The notes beneath the pieces are model-generated. The model had not been told where the DNA came from and did not search any database. It worked only from the letters and a program-made list of their open reading frames with translations. The position numbers and the translations under genes are program-made. A stretch of 64,000 bases of DNA from Molanna angustata (Eukaryota > Arthropoda > Insecta > Trichoptera > Molannidae). Positions 55,370-64,000 of the stretch are shown here, one piece after another. Location of the stretch: assembly GCA_963576475.1 (NCBI GenBank), contig OY754970.1:28285091-28349090 (forward strand), read 5' to 3'. The number at the start of each line of letters is the position of its first letter. Within the stretch, counting starts at the first letter, position 1.

Positions 55370-55570
55370 TCGGTGACACAGCCGCTTGCGCGCTGAATTA
55401 GTAAAGTGAACGCAGGTTCAAATCTTGCCTGGACTGATTTCGTTCACCTAAAGTATAGTTTTCGGAAAATTTGGGTATTTTGCTTGATTGGTATATGGGC
55501 AAACCACCGCCCCTCCACAATGAAATTTCTACAAGATATTTGCCGGATAATACCATACTACACAAGTATT
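55370..55570 (+). mobile_element. tRNA-derived SINE, head plus body
   Basis: Head: CCGCTTGCGCGCTGAATTAG and AACGCAGGTTCAAATCTTGC (B-box-like). Body: GGTATTTTGCTTGATTGGTA and 'gaaatttctacaagatatttgcc'. The body corresponds to 7205-7330 and 14945-15080, and the head to 35270-35400, so this copy links the two halves of the family. Confidence 0.6.
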
Positions 55571-55884
55571 TACCTATACTATGTTTCGAAACCCATGTTA
55601 TTTATCACAAGGAACATAATATACATACCTACATACAATGAGCATCTACAGAATGAACATCCATTCTGTAGATTCTCTTTGAGCGATGGTCTAGTGTATT
55701 TGTAAGTGGAAGAGAGCTAAAAAATGAGTTGTTTTTACTTATTTTACATAAGTGGGAATAAATAATATTATTTATAACAAGAATATATTATATAGCGCTT
55801 GGAAGAAATTGCCATTTGCCAACAAATTTTCCCAGCGAATTGTTTGCGTGAAAATCGAATTTAAGAGGGCATAAAAATTAAATT

Positions 55885-56456
55885 TAAAGCCCAAAAATCC
55901 GTTTTGAAAATAATATTTAATGTACCTATTCGCACACCCTCAGCCGAACTATTCAAAAAACTTGACATCCTAGACATACCACAGTTATATGCTAAAAACA
56001 TTTGCACTTATATCTATTCACACCTTAACGACTTCCAATCGACCCAAACTACACGTCAGACTAGACAGACTAGACAAGCAAATATACAGATACCGAGAAC
56101 CAAATCGACTTATGGACAAAGAAATTTTCATTTCCTTGGAGTAAAAATTTTCAATTTGCTTCCAATTGAATTGAAGAAAAATACAAATATAAACAGCTTT
56201 AAATGTGGATTAAAGAAGTGGATAAAAAAAACAGACGAGACAGTGATAAATAAACAACTCTACGTTAACATACAATGACACACACGCACACCTAAACAAT
56301 ATACCTATATAATTATTAGCTGCTTCAGAACAGGTGAAGCAGTTTACATTCCGCATCTAGTTCTTAAGGATCTTTTTTTTTTGTAAAAATATTGTATTGT
56401 TAAACTTTGATGTGTACCTATATATTATTTCTTATGTTACAAATAAAAAAAAAAAT
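55885..56456 (+). pseudogene. Jockey/CR1-like LINE, C-terminal end with poly(A) tail
   Basis: The frame encodes LKIIFNVPIRTPSAELFKKL, DILDIPQLYAKNICTYIYSH, RNFHFLGVKIFNLLPIELKK and FKCGLKKWIKKTDETV before a stop at 56276-56278. This is the typical C-terminal region after the reverse transcriptase of jockey-like elements. About 170 bp of 3' UTR ends in an A-rich run at 56445-56456. The copy is 5'-truncated. Confidence 0.75.
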
Positions 56457-56929
56457 ATATAACGCTAAATCTAGTAACTGAAAACCGCATAATAAATATG
56501 AAGACACGTGTTTGTAAGGGTAACTATCGCGTGAGATAAAAAGGGGTTTATACGTGATGTAAATGATCGGAATCCAAAATTTTGTTGATTTGCGTTTTAA
56601 GAGCAAACCTAACCTAAATTGAAAAAACTGTAGTGGTCATTCACTTTGATTTTGTGCACCCTTTAAGCACATAAAAGATTTATTTCTCTGCGACACATAG
56701 TTATGAAGAAATTTAAAAAAATGCTGTAAAAAAGGATAGTTTTAATAATTTATCTAGGGCAATATTTGCTGAATTTTAAAATATTGTGACAAAAATTCAC
56801 TAGATAAATATCGAAAATACTTATGGTGATTTTTTTAGAAACACACTGTTTAACATACCTATTTGAGATATTATTTGATTTCAAATTGGGGTGTTTGAGT
56901 TTATGATATGCGCCCTTAAATCAAAATCT

Positions 56930-57005
56930 CTTTTGCTGGGGATTGAACCCAGGACACCTGCACAGAAGCCAAACGACTTGGCAATTGTGGCATGGCGGTC
57001 GGCAT
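56930..57005 (-). mobile_element. tRNA-derived SINE head fragment
   Basis: The minus strand has TTGCCAAGTCGTTTGGCTTC and GGGTTCAATCCCCAGC, aligning with 5685-5750 and 8930-9000. Confidence 0.6.
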
Positions 57006-57039
57006 TTCTTATGTGGGTATTGTACAAGCTTGTATTATG

Positions 57040-57790
57040 ATACTAGTTGGATGTAACACATGAGATCCAACTGTCGATAGCGATAGTATGTATAGTTGAA
57101 GAATAAGTACCAAACTATAAACCCATAAATACAAATTATTTAATATTTTAAGATATTTGGTTTTCTATACAACACATGTACCTAGGTATGTATGTCAAGA
57201 TAGGATAGTATGGAGGTCAGTCCTTTGATCCTACCCAGAATATGAAAACAGCATGATGGTATGTATGTATGTTTGGAGATTAGTATTGTGTGTATGCGAC
57301 AGTCATACAAATTGTATGAAGCGATGTCGTCCCTAAATTCAATTTTTATAAAAATTGTTAAAAAAAAATTGAGATGTGCGAATATAATGTTAATATTTTT
57401 TATAGAAAATTAAATAATCTAGTTGAGGTGTTTCGGCTTTATTCGATATTTAAAAAAAATGGAAATATAGGCAGTTAAACTCATAAATTTATCAATAAAG
57501 TAAAAATTCAAAAGTTGATAACCGCTGACTGAAACAAAAATTCACAATTCTGAGTATAAATGTTTTGTAAGCCTATTACTGTTTATATATTCTGAAATTT
57601 TCGGCTCTGTAAATTGAGCGGATCAAAAGTTATAATGGGGGGACGGACACACACACACACACAGACACACACACCCTCACACACAGAAACACACACACAC
57701 AGACACACGAAATGTTCTACTCCGAATTCTGAGTAAATCCGTATATGGAACATATATGCTGCGAAGCCTCTAAGTTGGTGTTTTTTGACT
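57040..57790 (-). repeat. Long dispersed repeat, copy B (inverted partner of 4080-5030)
   Basis: It matches copy A in reverse from the 'agatccaactgtcgatagcgatag' end to 'gctgcgaagcctct'. It has no MITE at 57215, where copy A has one, but it has a CA microsatellite at 57644-57716. No coding region. Confidence 0.75.
57644..57716 (+). repeat. CA microsatellite inside repeat copy B
   Basis: CACACA runs interrupted by CAGACACA and CCCTCACA. They lie between the GGGGGGACGGA and GAAATGTTCTAC phrases of the repeat. Confidence 0.9.
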
Positions 57791-57799
57791 TCAAAGTTG

Positions 57800-60700
57800 G
57801 AAAAGCCGTGAAAAAAGTAGACCGTGCATACAATTCTCGCGTATCCTGGCTTGAAACATTGTCGATATGTTAAGAGAACAAAGTTCTCCTGAACAAATCG
57901 ACAGATAATATATAATGTACAAGTTTGAAGGCAATATTCGTTATTTAAAAAATCCGATTGAATTATGTAAAGCTTATTTAGTATAGTTTTAAAAGTACCT
58001 TCTTCTGAAATAATTATTTCTATAACAAAAACAAATAATATGATGTTTAATTCAAATTTATAAAATGACAAATTTCTTGCACGGTCAATGCACCGTCAGC
58101 ATCTGTCCTTCTGGGAAGTTGAATATAATAAACGAAAATCCATCTGACCGGAGATTGTTTTATGCTCCAATTGTAAGACAAACGGATGAATCACAACCTT
58201 GAACTCGAAGTACCTATTATCGCTGCAAAACTATTTCCCACAAAGAGAATACAATTAAAAAATAATGATTTGAAAGAAAAATAAAATGACGTCGCATTTC
58301 TAAATTATTTAAATATTTGGTAAATCGCAAAAATTAAAGATGGATCTCATAACATTAGTTTCGTCGTAATTTTAAAATAAACAACCGCATTCCTAATTTA
58401 CTACAATAAGTTTGTAAGACCAAATTACCAATTTTATAAAACCATAAGATTTTTATATAATATCTATAGATATTTATATAATATCTATAGTTCCGTCGAC
58501 ATTGACACAGTAAAAACATTAATTTTACAATTTCAAATTACCGTAAAATATTTTTATTGTTTAGCTAACTCATCGAACGTGCCATTTTCCGACAACTTTA
58601 TAATCATATTATATAAATATAAGTATTTCACACTTTTATCAAATGACCTTATCTGCATTGTGAATATTCAGATCTGCAGTAAAATAAACGACACAATTGC
58701 AAGTCTTATGAACTCTAATCTCAAAGAGATAAGCTACAAAATGGCTCATTACACATGTCATTTTAATACAATTTATACATACTTACCTCATAAACGTTGT
58801 TAATTTATTGATTATTGTCATAATATGTAGATGATATTAATTATTCAATAGGTATATATTCAATAAACTAGACTGGTTTTTATTGACAGACATGAACGTT
58901 TACAAAAAGCTGCCACAATCAACATTATTGAGCGGAAATTCTGCAAAGAATAGCAGCGAATTCCAAGCAATTCCGAGTGTATAAAAATCAGATAGGTAAT
59001 ATGAAAATGTTTATGCACCTTGTAATAGCAATCTGTTTTGAGGCTCTCTTAAATATTATCTAATATTTTATAGGAGAATTAAACAAGTGCAATCCAATGG
59101 AAGACGAAGACCCTATGAATGATATTGTTATGAGAAAATAACTTAAGAGGCTATAGTAGGCTATACAGTATATTTCGAAAATAATTTCCCTAGTACCCTC
59201 AAAAGATACGTCTTTAAAATAAATAACAGTTTGTATTTACATCTTTATTCTATTGCATGAGTTGAAATTTGAATTTGTTTAATACTTTTCTTGTCAAATA
59301 ATTTTTAGTAAAACACTTTTTTATTTTTTTATTGTATGTAACTAAAAAACTACACCGCCTATGAAGTACATTTTTACTTCAATCGAAAGAGAATAATGAA
59401 AATCTGCCGGCTGAGTTTTATATTATTATAATATTTTGATTACTATTCTTGCTATTTAAAAAAACTCTAAATTTGAAAAAAATGTTGTTATATATCACAT
59501 ATTAGGTGATGTACAATATTTTTTCGTGTTTCATACATTAGAAGGTAATTTAGTGTGTATATTTGTGTACATCCATGGATATACACCCAGGGTATACAAG
59601 TGTCTTAATAATATTCGGCGGAGTGAGGAACAATTTGAATATCTATCAGCCAAGCAATACTCAAAAAAATTTCAACGCAGTTTAGTTGATCTTTCATGTT
59701 GTTTGTCGACAATAATACCTACCGGAGATAGATACCTAGTACATACTATGTCTAGAGGTCTAGACCCCTCGGAAAAGATTCTTAAAATGCCACCAAATTA
59801 ACAACATATTGCAGTGCTAAGATGAACAAATAAAATAATAGAGTATTAAACGTCCATCAATATCAGTCATAAAATTATATATTATGGCTATTAGTGTTAT
59901 CTACATAAACATCAGTAGGTACTTATATAATAATTGTTGTATAGCGTTTATTGTACAAAGATTCCAGTTAAATTGTTGTTTAACACGGATGAGCCGAGAA
60001 TATACAGCATAATATTCATGATTATACAACAATAATTGAAGACAATTATACGCTGCTGACGTATTAGCAACATTTGTAATTGCCATTAGAATTTTACACA
60101 CATCACGCACACTTGTCAAATAATAGTATTTACACTATCCCAAACGATGACTTTGGAACTAGGACACAATAATAATTAATTACAATTGAATGTACTTTCC
60201 TACATTAGAAAATATTCAAACAACTCGTTAATAACCCGTTTTATAAAATAGGTACATTTTCGCCAACTGCAGCAAATCATTTATTAAAGAAATAAAAATA
60301 CGTTTTAACGTATAAATAAGTTTTTTTTTTTCATTCATAACTTACAATAACTTAAGTTAAATTTTTATTTTAATACGATATATAAAATTAGCAAAAATGT
60401 ACATAGACCTCTCTAGTTTTATATTGTTTTGTTTTGTCTCCTACATTGGTTTGTGGTGCATACTACTTCGATGCATACTTGAAACAATATTATTACTTAA
60501 TTAGGTACCTACATGGGCGTTGAACTGTATAAACTGATTTTAGTGAACTCAATATTGACTGGTCGGTCAGTATTTATGCTCGTTTTGGGTGCGGATGCGG
60601 ATGGCTAATTAGATAATATATAATATGTTTTAAAGTATTTACTTATGTTTAAAAAAATGCAATTGTTAAATATATTACTTAGTTTAAATTAAATTATTAA

Positions 60701-61790
60701 AAGAACCTTTAAAAGGTTTATAACTTGAATCATATAATATAGCTACTGTAGATTTGTAATGTAAACTGTTGGTTCTGTAAATCAATAAAATAAATAAATA
60801 AAGAAATGGAAAAAGAAGGGAAGGTCAAACAAAGAATAATATCACTACTACAATGCCTATTGAGAAATTAAGAGCAGGAAATGTTAAAAGCTAGAATGAA
60901 AAAAATGTATGAGAAAAAATATGAAGGTTGTAAAGCCAATGAATATATGCCACGATGGGAATGTTTAGCGCGTGGTTCTCTCTGCCTTATCCACCAGAGA
61001 CTTAAATACATGCTGCTGCCAGATTATTTAACCAATATACTCATATCAGTCATTCATTATTCACTCTTTCAGTGTGCAAAAACCACATCATAAAACTTTT
61101 ATTCTAATTTCAAGGAAACATTTGAGTCTCCTTTATTTGTTTTGAAAAGCCGACTGTGCTCAATTATATTTTTTTGCAATTCATCATGATATTCGAGATT
61201 TCGGCATTTGACAACAGAAGCAATAAAAAGCCAATGAAAATTTTCAATTTTATTGCTCTTGAGAAAAATACATTTGTAAAATATATTCAACGGTAGCTCA
61301 TGCTGAGCAAAACTCACTGTATTTTTTAATCGGTTTAATAACAATTGGAGCGAAACAAAATATTAATGATTAACAATAAAATTTACCTCCCACCGATGAA
61401 CTCAAGAGTATCAGATAAAATTGTAACAATTCATTCTCATTGTTATTTTTAGTAAAAGTGTTAAACAAAAATAATTGTCACCTTTTCACAAAAATATAAT
61501 AAAATAACGACTTTGACAATATAAAATTATGAATTTAAAAATACTTCTGGTTTTTTAATTCATTTAGAATTCAAAATTCATTTCCATTTCTATTTCTATT
61601 CCAAAACCCTTTTCTAACAATCGCGATTTTTTATAGTTTTATATTATCAGTTATCATTTGCATGTCTCTGCGTTCTAATAACATTTCGTTTTAATATAAA
61701 AACATATATTACCTATACTAGATAGTACATATATGGCGTGATAAAGAGAATAACATAAAAAACACGATATTTCATACTTTTTGTTAATTC
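57800..61790. other. AT-rich stretch without recognised genes
   Basis: I see nothing coding here with confidence. A tandem duplication of about 21 bp (TTTATATAATATCTATAGA) is at 58449-58490. If the CDR2 first exon lies upstream of the window, this is its first intron. If it lies inside, it was too short to recognise. Confidence 0.4.
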
Positions 61791-61794
61791 TTCT

Positions 61795-62335
61795 TCTTCT
61801 TATGTTCCTGCGAGGTTGAGTCCCAGCTGTCCTTCCACCTCTTTGGTGGTCTGCCTGGTGGTCGTCGGTCGTCATCCTTCGGGTCGGCTGTGTAGTGCTA
61901 TGTAAGGGATCCTGGATGCCTCCATCCTATTTACATGGGCATACCAGAATTTCCTTCTTTGCCGACCCCATCTGACGACATCCTCAAACTCGCAGATCTC
62001 TCTGACTCTCGTGATTCTTATTCTGTCTCTAAGCGTGAGACCGGCCATTGCTCGAAGAGTTCTCGTTTCTGACACTCTTAGTGTACTCTTCGTCATGGAT
62101 GTGTCAGCCCTACATTCGATTCCATACGTCATTATGGGTCGTACACAGGTCTTATAAATTCTAACTTTACTTTTAAGTCTCATGTCAGGGTTTTTCCATA
62201 TTCAAATCCTTGAGCACCCTGAGACAGAAGCAGCCTTGTTAATTTGACCCACAATTTCTCCTGGAAGGTTACTGTTACCACATAAGTCGACACCCAGATA
62301 TCTGAACTTATCAACCTGTTTTTGAAAATACATAT
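61795..62335 (-). pseudogene. RTE-like retrotransposon C-terminal fragment
   Basis: Minus-strand pieces: DKFRYLGVDLCGNSNLPGEI, VGQINKAASVSG, then KSKVRIYKTCVRPIMTYGIE, RVSETRTLRAMAGLTLRDRI, EFEDVVRWGRQRRKFWYAHV, then PGRPPKRWKDSWDSTS and a run of K codons. These match the C-terminal half of an RTE-like ORF2, with frame breaks near 62190 and 61880. It is a different subfamily from the copies at 3, 9262 and 35440. Confidence 0.8.
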
Positions 62336-62339
62336 TCAC

Positions 62340-63640
62340 ATTGGTACTGTGTACTAAAAGTCAGTACCAGATAATTTGTATTGTCTCAAACCATGTCCTT
62401 ATCGTATATTCTGTAAAGGAAATCTCAAAAAATATAATTTCTGTACTTACTGAAATCATAACCGGGACCGTTGGCTTCCAAACATGCAAATCAAGATTGT
62501 ATAAAATTATATAAAACTGAGAATATACCGGATCGTGGCGTCTGTGGTGATTTTAAAATTGTATGTATTATTTTTGCAAGATATAAATTTCATAACGTTT
62601 TTAAATAACTCTGAATTCCGCTCTGGTTTGCATTTCTTGTGAAATTGAACAAACAATTAAAATCATTTTCTTACACCTGCAACCAAATGATTGTTAAATT
62701 ACACGCACTTGACTATAATAAACCTACATCGTGCATATTTGAACAAGTAGATACAATGTTTATTCAAATATCATAATTGAGTTTGTACCTACCACAGAGT
62801 AAAGAATATACAGAGCTGACATGAGCTACGTCTTTAGGCCAGGTGATTGGTACATAAGTGAGGTGGAACGGAGGTATCCCAAACATATTTAATGTTAAAA
62901 TATAAATCGGATAATAATTAAACATTTATGTACCAGTAAAAGTTTTTGCTTTTCAAAATTTCAATCCCTTTGTAAACAACATGTACTTTTTGATATTAGT
63001 ACCAAGTAATGTTTCGATTTTCATTCCTAACCATTCCAAAAATATTCGTTATATTGATTGCCAGTGTGGTGGGTGTATTGAACCAAATAGAAAATTTTTA
63101 TAACACTTCTATATTTCTATTCCCTATACAATAATATTACAGATCTCAATTTTATATTTAGCAAGCGTAGGTATTATTTGGTCAATATTTATATTATAAA
63201 TTATAATATACTCGAAGACAGCTCGGCTGCCTTCGGAAACCGGAAACAAAAGGTTGCATGAATCGCGGTGAGATACTCCGCGCGGCATTCCGTAGAAACT
63301 GTGGTAGAAACGGCTCGTATCGTGCGCACCGTGTCGATATTTGCATTATAATATTATTATATGCTATACAAAACCAAATAACACAGCCACCAAACTTTGG
63401 TGGCACAGTCACGCCGTGTGTACGAAGAAGATTATTGGTCTGTGATTGTACGTACACATATTATAAATTCTTCTTCTCACTTTCATGGCTCCTGTAGCCT
63501 CAACTAGGGGAACTTTAGCCACAATGAAATTTGATTGATATTTCTTTTTTAACTATTAGGAAATAGGCTTTGTTCTACTTTCTGTGAGCCAGGTCGTTTT
63601 TTCATAACATTTAGGTTAATACTTTGGCAAATTTTTAATT
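62340..63640. other. Unassigned spacer with one GC-richer patch
   Basis: 63205-63460 is richer in CpG (GAATCGCGGTGAGATACTCC, CTCCGCGCGGCATTCCG) than its flanks and contains short frames on both strands without recognisable similarity. It could be promoter or 5' UTR sequence, or repeat material. The rest is AT-rich. Confidence 0.3.
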
Positions 63641-63790
63641 ATCTCAATAGAGACGAAGTTGGAATATTTATTGTAGGAGAACCGGGAAATCAAGGCACCT
63701 ACAGGGCTTACGACCTGTCATCGGCTGGTTTACGTGATCACTTTATGCGCTTGCGCAACGTTCACCAATTATGCCTTTTAATGAGATCCC
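63640..63790 (+). repeat. Partial copy of the 52985 foldback family
   Basis: CTCAATAGAGACGAAGTTGG, GGCACCTACAGGGCTTACGA, TTTACGTGATCACTTTATGC, GCTTGCGCAACGTTCACCAA are shared with 53020-53135. The second arm is absent. Confidence 0.75.
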
Positions 63791-64000
63791 TATCAATTCA
63801 ATTTTGAAAGTTCTATATATTGTAATACTGAAATTCTTTTCGCTTGAAAATAAGGAATTTTTACTACAGCCATCTATGGGTGAAATTATGAACAACAATA
63901 TATACTTATTCATATATATATATATATTGTATATATTATTATTTTTTCTTTGTATACATTCAATATTGTTCCAATGTAATTTGTTTTAAAAAGTAAATAA

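Noticed and set aside
57999..58071. Candidate CDR2 first exon (minus strand, peptide ending ISEE before a GTACTT donor, phase compatible)
   Set aside because: The leader would be hydrophobic and unlike the family, and the donor is weak. Phase agreement alone is a one-in-three chance.
62451..62495. Candidate CDR2 first exon ending at a GTAAGT donor (minus strand, peptide GPGYDF)
   Set aside because: The frame that would join exon 54446 has a stop just upstream and no ATG or good acceptor. The ATG present is in a frame that stops before the donor.
63258..63497. ORF starting MNRGEILRAAFRRNCG
   Set aside because: No recognisable similarity, an opposite-strand frame of similar length, and no splice or poly(A) context. 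It is a chance frame in a GC-richer patch.

Overview
The window looks like nuclear DNA from an insect. It is AT-rich, its genes are split by GT-AG introns, and the introns and spacers are full of RTE- and jockey-type non-LTR retrotransposon remains, tRNA-derived SINEs, foldback/MITE elements and a pogo/Tigger relic. The repeats resemble those of lepidopterans and similar insects, but the order cannot be fixed from sequence alone. No bacterial, organellar or CRISPR features were seen.

Four host genes were reconstructed exon by exon, with reading phase consistent across every junction. (1) 6290-12613 (+): an E2F4/5-type transcription factor, 7 exons, 271 aa. (2) 15422-25390 (-): WDR46 (yeast Utp7 / BING4), a nucleolar WD40 ribosome-biogenesis protein, 12 exons, 576 aa. 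(3) 30674-44028 (+): the ABC-ATPase ABCF3, 12 exons, 707 aa, with both nucleotide-binding domains intact. (4) 45377-54446 (-): a CDR2/centrocortin-family coiled-coil protein, 5 exons and 741 codons seen. Its first exon was not found and may lie inside 54447-64000 or beyond the window.

Layout: 1-6200 is a repeat-rich spacer. E2F and WDR46 converge (12.6-15.4 kb). WDR46 and ABCF3 diverge across a TE-rich spacer (25.4-30.7 kb). ABCF3 and CDR2 converge with 1.35 kb between stop codons. From 54.4 kb to the end I see only repeats and AT-rich DNA. The four genes are unrelated housekeeping or regulatory genes and form no pathway.

The most interesting signals are in the non-coding DNA. In E2F intron 6 there is a retrocopy of a WDR46 exon-intron segment whose 5' part is inverted, as in LINE twin priming. 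Two foldback elements carry hammerhead-ribozyme-like cores (CTGANGA, hairpin, GAAA). ABCF3 intron 3 holds a retroelement fragment with the same inverted geometry. One MITE has an empty-site counterpart 52 kb away. An internally deleted Tigger still encodes its N-terminus and a C-terminal PIP-box-like peptide.
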